Positions 8,733 to 18,222 of a stretch of 44,807 nt of DNA are shown piece after piece. A program made the position numbers and the translations under genes. The DNA is from Anaerolineaceae bacterium. GTDB taxonomy: Bacteria > Chloroflexota > Anaerolineae > Anaerolineales > Anaerolineaceae. The notes below the pieces were generated by a model. It was given only the letters and a program-made list of their open reading frames with translations, had not been told where the DNA came from and ran no database searches. The stretch lies in assembly GCA_018060515.1 (NCBI GenBank), contig JAGOVY010000003.1, positions 1-44,807 on the forward strand, written 5' to 3'. The number at the start of each line of letters is the position of its first letter. Position 1 is the first letter of the stretch.

Positions 8733-10433
8733 ATGTCTCAGGATGAAACTGCTTCAGCGGACATTAATCAACCGCAAAAAGGCAATCTGCCTCTTCCAGC
8801 CAGCGTTAAATCCAACCCGGTCAAAAAAACAATGCCGCCTAAAAGCGTAAACCAAAAAACATCAGTCAAACACAGTCAGAAAAAAACGTCAGCGAAAGCG
8901 GTTGCTTCGACGAAGCCATTTTCTTCACCCTTAGGGGACAAAAATTTAACAGACCCGCCTCTTGAAAACCCTGACTTCGAAGAAACACTGGCCTCTGCGT
9001 CGTGGAATGAGCTGCAGGTTGATGACCCGGTCGATCTTCTCGATGACTCATCACTATTAACGGATATGACTGATGACCCGGTGCGCCTGTACCTTAAGGA
9101 AATTGGTCAGATTAGCTTGCTCAACGCAGATACCGAATTCAGGTTGGCAACAAGGATTGAAGCAAGTTTCCGCTTGGATTCTCACAGCCATCACATTAAA
9201 CCTGCTCCCGAGGAAAAAGGATATTACCGCGCTCTTTACCTCGCGATACTTGATGACCTCTTGACTTCGTGGAAACGCCTTCAAGAAGACAGCGATAGAT
9301 TGCGCTTAGGCGAAACACCCGAACTCGCCCTGACCCTGGCAGAAGCGCAGCTCCTCAAAATTACCTGGCAGACTGATGAGCCTTCATATCTACGGAATTA
9401 CTTTGATAATGGTCATTGGGGAAAAGACCCGATATGGGAAGGACTTGTCAAGCAGGTTTTCACTGTTTATATCTGCCTGTATCTTCTGCCTGAGAAATTA
9501 TCCTTGGCATTAATGGCTTATATTCACAAGAACGATTCCTTACCTGATCTTATTTGGTTCAGGCGGCGTTTACCCGCTGAAGCAGAATTGGCGTCAGAAA
9601 TCATTCATCTTCACCATTTAGCCGAAGAAGCCAACCAGGCGCTGATTCGCGCCAACCTGCGCCTGGTGGTGAGCGTTGCCAAGCGCTACCTCGGACGCGG
9701 AATTTCTTTCCTTGACCTCATTCAGGAAGGCAACCTCGGCTTGTTGCGGGCAGTAACAAAATTTGACGCCACACGCGGCTTCAAATTCAGCACCTACGCC
9801 ACCTGGTGGATCAGGCAGGCTATCAGCCGCTATATCGCAGAGCATGGACGTACTATTCGTATTCCGGTCCATTTATATGAAGCCATCAGCCGCCTAATGC
9901 GGGTGCAGCGCGGATTGATTCAGGAGCTTGGCAGAGAACCATCGCTTGAAGAGCTGGCGCTTGAATCTGATCTCATCTCCACCGAAGATGCTGCTGCCAT
10001 CAAGCTGGCGCGTATCACCCACCAACCGCTTGAAGGTGAATTACAACGCCGCTGGACATGGGCAACGATTAAGGCGCAGCGCATCCTCGACTCTGCTGAA
10101 GAACCAATCTCGTTGGAAAGACCTGTTGGAGATGAAGAAAGCAGCCAGTTGGGTGATTTTATTCGTGATGACGACGCTCTTGAACCGATGGATGCTGCTG
10201 CACGCGAGATGTTGCGCGAGCAGGTAGTTAACGCCCTTTCAGCCCTTTCAGAGCGCGAACGGCAGGTACTTGAACTGCGTTTTGGTTTGATTGATGGCAA
10301 AGATCACACCCTTGAAGAAGTGAGCCGTTATTTTAATGTCACGCGCGAACGAATCCGGCAAATAGAAGCCAAAGCATTGAGAAAATTACGCCACCCCACC
10401 CGCAGCCGCTTATTGAAAGAGTACCTGAGTTAA
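8733..10433 (+). CDS. rpoD: Primary RNA polymerase sigma factor (sigma-70, RpoD/SigA)
   Basis: Directs core RNA polymerase to housekeeping promoters. The 566-residue protein starts with a lysine- and proline-rich tail, then region 1.2 from about residue 113 ([12 protein letters not shown]). A long poorly conserved spacer of about 150 residues follows. Region 2 (about 306-375) carries RFSTYATWW-type motif [14 protein letters not shown] for -10 recognition and melting. Region 4 (about 500-560) ends in the helix-turn-helix [18 protein letters not shown]. Between SLEELA and EEPISL there are roughly 25-30 residues more than in Bacillus SigA, which enlarges region 3.0/3.1. The dnaG-rpoD order is widely conserved. 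The motifs leave no doubt about the sigma-70 class, and the gene context supports the primary factor. Confidence 0.95.
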   Translation: MSQDETASADINQPQKGNLPLPASVKSNPVKKTMPPKSVNQKTSVKHSQKKTSAKAVASTKPFSSPLGDKNLTDPPLENPDFEETLASASWNELQVDDPVDLLDDSSLLTDMTDDPVRLYLKEIGQISLLNADTEFRLATRIEASFRLDSHSHHIKPAPEEKGYYRALYLAILDDLLTSWKRLQEDSDRLRLGETPELALTLAEAQLLKITWQTDEPSYLRNYFDNGHWGKDPIWEGLVKQVFTVYICLYLLPEKLSLALMAYIHKNDSLPDLIWFRRRLPAEAELASEIIHLHHLAEEANQALIRANLRLVVSVAKRYLGRGISFLDLIQEGNLGLLRAVTKFDATRGFKFSTYATWWIRQAISRYIAEHGRTIRIPVHLYEAISRLMRVQRGLIQELGREPSLEELALESDLISTEDAAAIKLARITHQPLEGELQRRWTWATIKAQRILDSAEEPISLERPVGDEESSQLGDFIRDDDALEPMDAAAREMLREQVVNALSALSERERQVLELRFGLIDGKDHTLEEVSRYFNVTRERIRQIEAKALRKLRHPTRSRLLKEYLS

Positions 10434-10519
10434 TTGAATACACCGATGAAAATGAAAATATCAGCGCTTTCGGTATAAATCAGTTTGACAAAACGAACTT
10501 TTCCCAGATTCCTTATGAC

Positions 10520-10548
10520 TTGCAGCCTGTTTTCATCCATGTTATACT
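10520..10548 (+). promoter_or_regulatory. Promoter for rho, sigma-70 type with extended -10
   Basis: TTGCAG (10520-10525), a 17-base spacer and TATACT (10543-10548), with TG one base before the -10 box. This is one of the best-formed promoters in the window. It implies a leader of about 155 bases before the rho ATG. The leader contains an imperfect stem-loop at 10589-10611 (CTGGT...ACCAG) with no T-run after it. The rest of the 276-base rpoD-rho gap shows no gene. Confidence 0.6.
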
Positions 10549-10709
10549 TTATTTACTTGAGGTACTTACCATCATTAAAAGGTACACTCTGGTTTCAACA
10601 ATTGATACCAGAAAATTCCAAATCCCGTTCCTAAAAAATATATTGCCATCCCACGCCTGAACCAAGGCCAAGGAACCAATATTCAAACTACGCTACTGGA
10701 CAAGACATT

Positions 10710-11981
10710 ATGAAAATGCTCGAAATGGAAGTCGCCACCCTTTCTTCTTTACGCGCGGTTGCAGAAGAACTTAAGATCCCAAACGCCAACCGAATGAAGA
10801 AAGAGAACCTGATTATCAATATACGCCGCGCAGAGGCTGAAAAAGAAGGCTTGGAAGTGCGCGGAGGGGTACTCGAAATTACCCCTGAAGGTGTGGGGTT
10901 CCTGCGCACCAACTATTCCATCGGCGCAGAAGATGTGTATGTTTCACAAGCACAGCTTCGACGCCATGACTTGCGTATGGGCGACCTTGTAATCGGGTCG
11001 GTTCGTCCGCCGCGTGATGCTGAGAGGCATTACGGTTTGCTCAAGGTTGAAGCCATCAATGGTATTCCACCTGAAGAAATGCGCAGCCGCAAAGCCTTTG
11101 AAAGCCTTACACCGATTTTCCCTGATGAACGCTTCAACCTCGAAACCGACAAGAGCATTCTGTCTTCTCGGGTCATCGACCTCATCGCTCCCATTGGCCG
11201 CGGTCAGCGCGGAATGATCGTCTCTCCGCCGAAAGCCGGCAAAACCACCATTCTCAAACAACTGGCAAACTCCATCAGCGCCAACAATCCTGAGGTGCAC
11301 CTCATCATCGTCCTCATTGGCGAACGCCCTGAGGAAGTAACCGACATGGACCGCTCGGTGGATGCCGAAGTGGTCGCCTCCACCTTTGATGAACCGGTGA
11401 GCGCGCACGTGCGTACGGCTGAAATCACACTGGAACGCGCCAAACGGCTGGTGGAAATTGGCCGTGATGTGGTTATTTTGATGGATTCATTAACCCGCCT
11501 GGCGCGTGCTTACAACCTGGTAGTCAATCCCTCTGGCCGCACCCTTTCAGGCGGTATGGACCCTTCAGCCTTGTATCCGCCAAAGAAATTTTTCGGCGCG
11601 GCGCGCAATATCGAAGAAGGCGGATCCTTAACCATAATCGCCACCGCCCTGGTGGATACCGGTTCACGCCTTGACGATGTGGTCTATGAAGAATTCAAAG
11701 GAACTGGTAACATGGAGCTGCACCTGTCACGCAGGCTGCAAGAACGCCGCGTTTTCCCGGCTATCGATATCGAGCGTTCATCGACCCGCCGCGAAGATTT
11801 GCTGCTTGGACCTGATGTTTTGCCGCGCGTGTGGTTAATGCGCCGTATGTACCTGCAAATGATCGGCAACCCGCCGCAAGGTGCGGGGATGGACCCCGCA
11901 GTAGCCACTGAAGCCATTTTGCAACGCATGGTACGCGCCAAAAACAATTTGGACTTTTTGGATAACTTGACGGAGGATTAG
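10710..11981 (+). CDS. rho: Transcription termination factor Rho
   Basis: Hexameric RNA-dependent ATPase that ends transcription at Rho-dependent sites. The 423-residue protein is compact, without the long insertions of actinobacterial Rho. It has an N-terminal helical Rho_N region (about 1-50), an RNA-binding cold-shock-like domain (about 50-130) and the RecA-type ATPase. The Walker A P-loop is PPKAGKTT at residues 173-180. Walker B ends in MDS at 258-260, followed by LTRLARAYN. The Q-loop/R-loop region [22 protein letters not shown] is present. The ATG at 10710 has no strong Shine-Dalgarno sequence. Its stop TAG overlaps the GTG of the next gene by one base, so the two genes are coupled. 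The long leader could support autoregulation, as known for rho elsewhere. Confidence 0.97.
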   Translation: MKMLEMEVATLSSLRAVAEELKIPNANRMKKENLIINIRRAEAEKEGLEVRGGVLEITPEGVGFLRTNYSIGAEDVYVSQAQLRRHDLRMGDLVIGSVRPPRDAERHYGLLKVEAINGIPPEEMRSRKAFESLTPIFPDERFNLETDKSILSSRVIDLIAPIGRGQRGMIVSPPKAGKTTILKQLANSISANNPEVHLIIVLIGERPEEVTDMDRSVDAEVVASTFDEPVSAHVRTAEITLERAKRLVEIGRDVVILMDSLTRLARAYNLVVNPSGRTLSGGMDPSALYPPKKFFGAARNIEEGGSLTIIATALVDTGSRLDDVVYEEFKGTGNMELHLSRRLQERRVFPAIDIERSSTRREDLLLGPDVLPRVWLMRRMYLQMIGNPPQGAGMDPAVATEAILQRMVRAKNNLDFLDNLTED

Positions 11982-13072
11982 TGACCAAGAAACAACCCGC
12001 CATTGAAGCTGAGCCTGAAGCCGAAGCTGTGGTTAAACGGGCGACCCTTCCATGGGAAGTTATTCTTGCCTGGGCAGGAACTATCATCCTGGTGGCCATC
12101 ATGCTGGCTGTGCTATTGCAGTACAACCCATTTAAGAAAGCAGCCCCTGCTCAAACTGAGATTGTAGAAAATGGCAGCACCATTGAATTGCCTGCATTAA
12201 CCCATTCGCGCGGCGATCATTCAATTATCCGCGTCGTCAGCCTTGATACTGATGTTCCTGAAGGTGTGAGACATTTCGCTGTAAAATACACGGTTGAAGA
12301 AGGCGACTCAATTTTCGCTATCGCTAAACTTTACAATCTTCAGCCTGAATCTATTCTGTGGGCAAATTATGATCTTCTGCATGATGATCCGACCTTCCTT
12401 GCTCCCGGCTGGCGGTTGACCATTCCGCCCACCGATGGAATTTACTATCAGTGGAAGGAAGGGGACACCCTGGAAAAGATTGCCGAAAAATATTTTGCCA
12501 ACGTTGCGGATATTATCCGCTGGCCTTCCAACCATATGGACATCACCAATCCCTCCACCGAGGGTTTGGAATATGTAATGATCCCCGATGGTTTTCGCCC
12601 AATCCAATCGTGGATCGTCCCGCTGGCTTTTACGCCAGGTTCAGGTGCCACGCGTGTGATTCTTGGCCCCGGAAGCTGCCCTTCAACCGGTTACGCGCTG
12701 ATCGGCTCAACCGGCTTTATCTGGCCAGCCGGAAACCACAGTGTTTCAGGGTTTGACTTTACCAGCTACCACCTCGGGATTGACATTGCCGCTGGTGAAG
12801 GCGCCCCTGTCTATGCTTCTGACAGCGGTACCGTAACTTATGCCGGCTGGAACGACAGCGGCTACGGCTACATGGTGGTTATTGACCATGGCAACGGTTA
12901 CGAAACGCTGTACGGTCACCTCTCTCAGGTTTCTGTGGGCTGCGGTCAGGGTGTCTATGCGGGCACCATGATCGGCACCGCAGGAAACACCGGCCGGTCG
13001 TACGGCGCACATTTGCACTTTGAAGTACGGCTCAACGGCGGGTTCGTCAACCCCTGGTCAGTCTTAAACTAA
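11981..13072 (+). CDS. Membrane-anchored LysM / M23 peptidoglycan endopeptidase
   Basis: A 363-residue envelope protein, probably a peptidoglycan hydrolase or a regulator of one. After an acidic cytoplasmic tail, a single transmembrane segment lies at about residues 27-47. Two LysM-like modules follow (about 98-146, VKYTVEEGDSIFAIAKLYN; and about 150-200, WKEGDTLEKIAEKYF), which bind glycan strands. The C-terminal M23 (LytM/lysostaphin) domain has the zinc-site motifs H264-x3-D268 and HLH at 344-346, so it looks catalytically competent. The start is GTG, overlapping the rho stop TAG by one base. A strong terminator follows at 13090. A second M23 protein occurs at 29281. The exact bond cleaved cannot be told. 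Confidence 0.9.
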   Translation: MTKKQPAIEAEPEAEAVVKRATLPWEVILAWAGTIILVAIMLAVLLQYNPFKKAAPAQTEIVENGSTIELPALTHSRGDHSIIRVVSLDTDVPEGVRHFAVKYTVEEGDSIFAIAKLYNLQPESILWANYDLLHDDPTFLAPGWRLTIPPTDGIYYQWKEGDTLEKIAEKYFANVADIIRWPSNHMDITNPSTEGLEYVMIPDGFRPIQSWIVPLAFTPGSGATRVILGPGSCPSTGYALIGSTGFIWPAGNHSVSGFDFTSYHLGIDIAAGEGAPVYASDSGTVTYAGWNDSGYGYMVVIDHGNGYETLYGHLSQVSVGCGQGVYAGTMIGTAGNTGRSYGAHLHFEVRLNGGFVNPWSVLN

Positions 13073-13089
13073 TCTGCTGATAGTGATAC

Positions 13090-13120
13090 AAATCGGGAGG
13101 TGAAAACCTCCCGATTTTTT
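13090..13120 (+). terminator. Rho-independent terminator after the rho-M23 unit
   Basis: A stem of about 12 bp (AAATCGGGAGGT / ACCTCCCGATTT) with a GAAA-type loop runs straight into a T-run. It closes the long + strand block. The reverse strand has a weaker T-run and could also help to end priA transcription arriving from the right. Confidence 0.9.
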
Positions 13121-13172
13121 ATAAACTCTGTTGTTTTTAAGCAATTTAATTCCCGCTTGAGTATATCCGATT

Positions 13173-13202
13173 CTTTTACTTTTTCGCATACGAAAATAAA
13201 AG
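13173..13202 (-). terminator. AT-rich inverted repeat downstream of priA
   Basis: CTTTTACTTTTTCG, a CATA loop and CGAAAATAAAAG form an AT-rich hairpin with a two-base bulge, 29 bases past the priA stop. On the - strand no long T-run follows, so it is at best a weak terminator or an mRNA 3'-end stabiliser. Confidence 0.35.
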
Positions 13203-13230
13203 TCACAGGCATATACAGAGATAAGCGCTG

Positions 13231-15726
13231 TTAGAGCAAGGTGAGCGGGTCAAGTATGGTGTCTACCGCCAAACCCGGCGACTGCCAATTTAGGGAGGGA
13301 GGCGATGCAAGCACAAGCGCAGGATCTGGGCCGCGGATGATGACTTGCCAGCGATAATAGCCGGCACGCTTCTGATAAAAGCATGGAACTGGTCCAATCA
13401 TGAAGGTGTTGCGAAAACGTCCCCGTTCAATTCTTTCCTTAATTTGTTCCCCAGCCGTAATGGCGGCTTGCTGTGCCGCCGGTGCGTTCGTATGTCTGAA
13501 CTCAATCTTAAGCAGCCGGCTAAATGGGGGATAACCCATCCGCTGCCGGATCTCAAGTTCGGTCTTATAGAAACCCTCTGAATCATAAGCGGCTGCCGCC
13601 TGAATGGCATAATTATCAGGCTGATAAGTCTGGAAAATGACCTTTCCTCCGCGGCCGCTGCGCCCCGCCCTGCCTGCAACCTGGGTCAACAACTGATAGG
13701 TGCGTTCTGCAGCCCGAAAATCAGGCAGGTTTAGCGAGAGATCTGCCAACACAACTCCCACCAAGGTCACCAGCGGAAGATCGAGGCTTTTCGCCACCAT
13801 TTGAGTGCCGATGAGAATATCTGCACGATGCTGCACAAAATGATCGAGTATGATGTCGTGAGCGCCGCGGTAGCGGGTGGTATCAGCGTCCCAACGCAGC
13901 ACTCGCGCATTCGGGAAAGCCTCATTTACATGCGTTTCCAAACTTTCTGTTCCCATGCCAAAACGGCGGATACTGCGGCTGGAGCACGCAGGGCATTTAT
14001 CGGGCAGCCCACGCTGGTAGCCGCAGGTATGGCAGATGAGCGCAGTAGAATCGGCATGCCATGTAAGCTGGGTGTCGCAGCGCGGACAGCGCATCACATA
14101 GCCGCATTCACGGCAAAAAACGTAAGAAGCGCTGCCGCGGCGATTGAGGAAGAAAATCGCCTGTTCTTGGCGCGCCAAAACTGCGGCGAGCGAAGCATGC
14201 AGCTCGCGGCTGAAGGGAGACCGGTTACCGGCACGCAGTTCGCGGCGCATATCCACCACATCGATTGGCGGCATTTCAAGGTATTGTGCGGGCTCATTTT
14301 CAGCCAGGCGGTTCGCGTTATCCGCGTGCGCCAAAACCCGCTTTGGCAGACGAAGCACTTGCCAGCCATTTTCATGAAACTGATGCTGTAACTCAACCCC
14401 CGGCGTCGCGCTGCCAAGCAGTAGTTGAGCGCCTGTGACTCGGCTTAAGGCGTATGCCGTTCTGACTGCATGGTAATGTGGCAATTTCTCATCCTGATGA
14501 TATGAATCATCGTGTGCTTCATCGATAATGATCAACCCTGGATTGGTCAGCGGAGAGAACAGAGCGCTGCGCGGCCCTACCACAATGGAGATCATGCCTG
14601 CCCTGATGCGCCGCCAAGTGTCATAGCGTTCGCCTTCAGAAAGCTTTGAATGCACCAGCCCAACTTTCCCGGCGAAGCGGGCAAAGAAACGCTTTACGGT
14701 TTGCGGCGTGAGAGAGATTTCAGGTACAAGGATGAAAACACCTTTGCCATCTTCAAGCATCTGTGCCGCTGCCCGCAGGTACAACTCGGTTTTTCCGGAA
14801 CCTGTCACGCCTTCCAAAAGGATCGGTTTGGTTTGGGTTTCGCTTGTCAACTGGTGGTGGATTGCGCGCCAGGCTGCATCCTGATCAGGCGTCAGTAGCG
14901 GCGGTTGTGTAAGCACCGGTTTCAGGTTTTCCAGTGGGTCGCGCCAGATTTCAGTTTCTCCGAAAATAATCAGGCCTTTCGCTGCTAATGCAGATAAATC
15001 TGAGGATGAAGCGCCGCTTTGCGCATAAACCCAGGAGACAGGCACAGGGATCGCCTGTTCTTCAAGAAATTTGAGTGCGGCATTGCGGCGTTCAGCAGCG
15101 GCGCTGTTCGCTCGACCGGTGACGATTTCAGGATTACCCTCCCAACCAGCCTGCGCGCTGAAGAGAGCGGTGCGGATGATTCTTGGACGAACAGAAGGCG
15201 GCAGCAGCACTGAGGTGCTCTTAATCAACCCCCTCTTTTCCAAACCCGGTAGGCTCTCCCTCCAGGGGATGCGCGGCAAGGCTGCGCTCACCTGCTGCCC
15301 CCGCAGCGTACCGCGTTTCTTGAGCAATTCAATCAGGCGCCGCTGGTTTGGCGTCATTTCAACGGACAAATCCACCGCGCCAAGCTTTAACAGCACATCC
15401 GTCCGCTGTGATAGCCCTGCCGGAACCATTAAATCGAGGCATTGCGGAAATGTTGCCAGGTTCTCGCGACTCATTTCCAGCGCTAGCTGAAGCTGCCAAT
15501 CGTTCAACACCGCTTCAGCGTCTACTACGCTCTGAATCAGTTTTGTTTCCGTCACCGATGGTAGATCTTTCAGATTGACAACCACCCCCTGCACCGTTTG
15601 GCTGCCAAATGGCACAATCACCAGCACTCCAGGCCGGAGCACTCCATCAAGCATCTCCGGGATCTCATAATCAAAAAGTTCATTGATTTGAGCAATATTT
15701 ACTGCAACACTGGCAAAGCGTGGCAT
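13231..15726 (-). CDS. priA: Primosomal replication restart helicase PriA
   Basis: 3'-5' helicase that reloads the replisome at stalled forks. The 831-residue length is somewhat above the common 730-810. The N-terminal DNA-binding region opens with FASVAVNIAQINELFDYEIP. The helicase core has Walker A (GVTGSGKTE) and a DEAH box (IIDEAHDDSYHQ). The zinc-binding insert holds the usual eight cysteines in four CxxC pairs (CRECGYVMRCPRC, then CHTCG and CPAC). Motifs V and VI (QMVAKSLD, QVAGRAGR) are intact. ATG start with AGGAAGG upstream. It lies 22 bases after the AmrB-like gene and is probably co-transcribed with it. Confidence 0.96.
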   Translation of the reverse strand: MPRFASVAVNIAQINELFDYEIPEMLDGVLRPGVLVIVPFGSQTVQGVVVNLKDLPSVTETKLIQSVVDAEAVLNDWQLQLALEMSRENLATFPQCLDLMVPAGLSQRTDVLLKLGAVDLSVEMTPNQRRLIELLKKRGTLRGQQVSAALPRIPWRESLPGLEKRGLIKSTSVLLPPSVRPRIIRTALFSAQAGWEGNPEIVTGRANSAAAERRNAALKFLEEQAIPVPVSWVYAQSGASSSDLSALAAKGLIIFGETEIWRDPLENLKPVLTQPPLLTPDQDAAWRAIHHQLTSETQTKPILLEGVTGSGKTELYLRAAAQMLEDGKGVFILVPEISLTPQTVKRFFARFAGKVGLVHSKLSEGERYDTWRRIRAGMISIVVGPRSALFSPLTNPGLIIIDEAHDDSYHQDEKLPHYHAVRTAYALSRVTGAQLLLGSATPGVELQHQFHENGWQVLRLPKRVLAHADNANRLAENEPAQYLEMPPIDVVDMRRELRAGNRSPFSRELHASLAAVLARQEQAIFFLNRRGSASYVFCRECGYVMRCPRCDTQLTWHADSTALICHTCGYQRGLPDKCPACSSRSIRRFGMGTESLETHVNEAFPNARVLRWDADTTRYRGAHDIILDHFVQHRADILIGTQMVAKSLDLPLVTLVGVVLADLSLNLPDFRAAERTYQLLTQVAGRAGRSGRGGKVIFQTYQPDNYAIQAAAAYDSEGFYKTELEIRQRMGYPPFSRLLKIEFRHTNAPAAQQAAITAGEQIKERIERGRFRNTFMIGPVPCFYQKRAGYYRWQVIIRGPDPALVLASPPSLNWQSPGLAVDTILDPLTLL

Positions 15727-15748
15727 CAGCAGAGCCTTCCTCTCAGTT

Positions 15749-16597
15749 TCATCTGGTCACTGCAAGCGCGCCATAGCCCACCACGCGCTGCGACTCTCCC
15801 GTTGCATCGGCTGAGGTGCTATGGTGCAGTAACGTTACTTGAGAGGCGCCGAGGCAGCGACATGTCCACAACATCAGCGCTACAGCACCCGCGCCGCAGG
15901 CAAATCCTTCGCCGCTTTTCTCGGCTTTGAGCACGCCCCCCGGCGAGAATGTGGCCATGTGCGTAAGCATATGATCATCAAGCTGCGCGGCTTCTGCTTC
16001 GCTGTAGAAATGAGAAAGATCCGTACTCGCCACCAATAAAGCCTTTTGACCGCGTAATACTTCAGCAATCGCCTGCGCCGCCATCTCAAGCAACAGCGGG
16101 TCGTGACTGCGCACCATAATCGGCAGCAGCGTGAAGGGTGAACCCAGCACGGTTTGGAGAAAAGGAAGTTGAATCTCGAGCGAGTGTTCGCTGTCGTTGG
16201 CGATTGGTTTTAAGGTTTCTCCGCAGGTTTTTTGCAACCCGGCACTGCACGCTGCCAGCAAGTCGCCATCTACCTTAACCCTGCCGAGAGGTGTGGCATA
16301 GGCCTCGTACGCGCTGGTAAGTAAATTGTATGGCAGGTACTCGTGCAGCGGCGAAAAAATTACACAAACATCATATTGCCTGCCCCGAACACAGTTGTAG
16401 GCATGCGCGGCTGTTAACCCTGAGTAATAATAGCCCGCATGCGGTGCGATAAGCCCGACAACTTCATCAACAACCGCTGTGCTGGCAGCCTGGTCAAGGT
16501 AACCATTTATCTGATCGCGCAGTACATTCGGGTTTGCTGAATACCAAGAGCCGGCGATAGGAGATGGGCGAACGGGAGAAAAAGGGTTCAATAACAC
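15749..16597 (-). CDS. amrB: AmrB-type Memo-family protein (AmmeMemoRadiSam system protein B)
   Basis: A 282-residue protein of the Memo family, structurally related to class III extradiol dioxygenases. The N-terminal PSPIAGSWYSANP and the LIAPHAGYYYSGLTAAHAY segment, with its His, are characteristic, followed by VASTDLSHFYSEAEA and a C-terminal YGALAVTR-like end. In bacteria it is usually encoded with AmrA (AMMECR1) and a radical-SAM protein. Neither partner is in this window. The molecular function is unsettled. The ORF begins with GTG at 16597, but the TTG six bases downstream has the better-placed GAGG, so that start is equally likely. A TATAAT (- strand, 16611-16616) lies just upstream. 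priA follows after 22 bases. Confidence 0.85.
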   Translation of the reverse strand: MLLNPFSPVRPSPIAGSWYSANPNVLRDQINGYLDQAASTAVVDEVVGLIAPHAGYYYSGLTAAHAYNCVRGRQYDVCVIFSPLHEYLPYNLLTSAYEAYATPLGRVKVDGDLLAACSAGLQKTCGETLKPIANDSEHSLEIQLPFLQTVLGSPFTLLPIMVRSHDPLLLEMAAQAIAEVLRGQKALLVASTDLSHFYSEAEAAQLDDHMLTHMATFSPGGVLKAEKSGEGFACGAGAVALMLWTCRCLGASQVTLLHHSTSADATGESQRVVGYGALAVTR

Positions 16598-16610
16598 CTC
16601 GCTTTTCTCT

Positions 16611-16616
16611 ATTATA
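16611..16616 (-). promoter_or_regulatory. -10 box upstream of amrB-priA
   Basis: TATAAT on the - strand, about 14 bases before the amrB GTG and just past the lysS terminator. No clear -35 hexamer is visible. Its position suits a promoter that starts the amrB-priA unit after lysS transcription has ended. Confidence 0.45.
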
Positions 16617-16632
16617 CAATCTCACCGTGAAG

Positions 16633-16660
16633 AAAAAACGGCTGGAGGTGTCTCCAGCCG
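16633..16660 (-). terminator. Rho-independent terminator after lysS
   Basis: On the - strand a perfect 9-bp GC-rich stem (CGGCTGGAG / CTCCAGCCG) with loop ACAC is followed by six T. It lies 25 bases past the lysS stop and separates greA-lysS from amrB-priA. Confidence 0.9.
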
Positions 16661-16684
16661 GAAAATTTTCGCTTTACGATCGTG

Positions 16685-18199
16685 TTATTCATCGCGTTCA
16701 CGCAGGTGCGGAAAGAGCAGCACCTCGCGAATGTTCTTCTTACCGGTTAGAATCATCACCAGGCGGTCAACCCCCATGCCAAACCCGCCCTGCGGCGGCA
16801 TGCCATAGGCCATGGCGTTCAGGTAATCCTCGTCCATCGGGTGTCTTTGCTCGTCTTCCACTTTGTAATCTCGCCCCATTTCGAGGAAACGTTTTTCCTG
16901 CTCCAACGGGTCATTCAATTCGGTAAAGGCGTTGCAGAGCTCCATACCCAAAACAAAGCCTTCAAAACGTTCTACGGTAGCGGGTTCGCCCGGCTTGTTT
17001 TTGGCAAGCGGAGAAATATCGCGCGGATAATCGTACATGAAAGTTGGCTGAATCAAGGTGGGCTCTACGAACTCTTCAAGCAGCTGCTCGATTAACTTGC
17101 CGCGGGCTTCTCCGGGCTTTACCTTCAGCCCCTTGGAGTTCATCACTTCTTCAAGGCTTTCTGCGCTAGGGTAAAGGTCAATGTCAATACCCGCGTTCTC
17201 AATCAGGCTTTGGCGCAGGTTCACCCGCTTCCAGGGCGGGTTGAAATTGATTTCAACCCCGTCATATACCACCTTGCGCGTGCCGAAAACCGAATCACAG
17301 ACATGCGCAATCATGGCTTCGGTCAGTTCCATCACCTTGAGGTAATCTGCGTATGCCCAGTAGAGCTCGAGTTGAGTGAACTCGGGGTTATGTTTAAATG
17401 AAACACCCTCATTGCGGAAGTCGCGTCCGATCTCATAAACTCGATCAAAGCCGCCAACGGTGAGCCGTTTGAGGTAGAGCTCAAAGGAGATTCGCAGATA
17501 AAGATCCTGTTTCAATTGGTTATGGTGCGTTACAAATGGACGCGCCGCCGCACCGCCATAAATTGGCTGTAAAATTGGCGTTTCTACCTCAAGGAAATCA
17601 CGCGCATCCAAAAACTCGCGCAGCGCCCGAACGACCGCCGCCCGCTTGCGGAAGATTTCGCGCACATCCTCATTCACCGCCAGGTCAGCATATCGTTGCC
17701 GGTAGCGCGTTTCAGCGTCAGAAAGCGTGGCATGGCGCACCACTTCGCCATCCACAATTTCATCCTTGGCTGCCGGCAGCGGGCGGATCGCCTTGGCGAG
17801 CATCTTGAAATGGCTCACAAGCAAACTTATTTCACCGGTGCGTGTGCGAATAAGCGCTCCTCCAGCCTGGATGTAGTCTCCCAGGTCAAAATGCTCTTTT
17901 AGGCGCAGCATTTCAGTTTCGCCAAGTTCATTAACCCTGAAGAAGAGCTGAATACGTCCGCTGCCATCTTCAATATGTGCAAATGCCAATTTACCCATCA
18001 AGCGGATGGCGCGCAGGCGCCCTCCAAGCACAAAGACCAAATTTTCACTGTTACCAGCTTTTTCATGGTCTTCAAAAGCCGCAATCGCAGCAGCTATGGT
18101 CGAATCCACTTCGGTGCGGGTGGGATATGGTTCAGTGCCTTCTGCACGCATGCGCTGGATTTTGTCAAAGCGGAATTTTTCGAGGTCTGAGAGTTCCAT
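16685..18199 (-). CDS. lysS: Lysyl-tRNA synthetase, class II
   Basis: Charges tRNA-Lys. The 504-residue protein has the N-terminal OB-fold anticodon-binding domain (about 55-160) and the class II catalytic core. Motif 2 is at FRNEGVSFKHNPEFTQLE and motif 3 at GFGMGVDRLVMILTG near the C-terminus. The start ATG is preceded by AGGAAA. greA lies upstream in the same direction with a 106-base gap. A greA-lysS pair is common in Clostridia and relatives. A stem-loop at 18223-18248 sits in that gap. No T-box is seen. A strong terminator follows the gene. Confidence 0.97.
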   Translation of the reverse strand: MELSDLEKFRFDKIQRMRAEGTEPYPTRTEVDSTIAAAIAAFEDHEKAGNSENLVFVLGGRLRAIRLMGKLAFAHIEDGSGRIQLFFRVNELGETEMLRLKEHFDLGDYIQAGGALIRTRTGEISLLVSHFKMLAKAIRPLPAAKDEIVDGEVVRHATLSDAETRYRQRYADLAVNEDVREIFRKRAAVVRALREFLDARDFLEVETPILQPIYGGAAARPFVTHHNQLKQDLYLRISFELYLKRLTVGGFDRVYEIGRDFRNEGVSFKHNPEFTQLELYWAYADYLKVMELTEAMIAHVCDSVFGTRKVVYDGVEINFNPPWKRVNLRQSLIENAGIDIDLYPSAESLEEVMNSKGLKVKPGEARGKLIEQLLEEFVEPTLIQPTFMYDYPRDISPLAKNKPGEPATVERFEGFVLGMELCNAFTELNDPLEQEKRFLEMGRDYKVEDEQRHPMDEDYLNAMAYGMPPQGGFGMGVDRLVMILTGKKNIREVLLFPHLRERDE

Positions 18200-18222
18200 T
18201 AGTTTCCTTTCTTAAGTAACAA

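Noticed and set aside
9073-9284. ORFs in other frames of rpoD, priA and the PBP-like gene
   Set aside because: They lie wholly inside well-identified genes and have no independent start signals.
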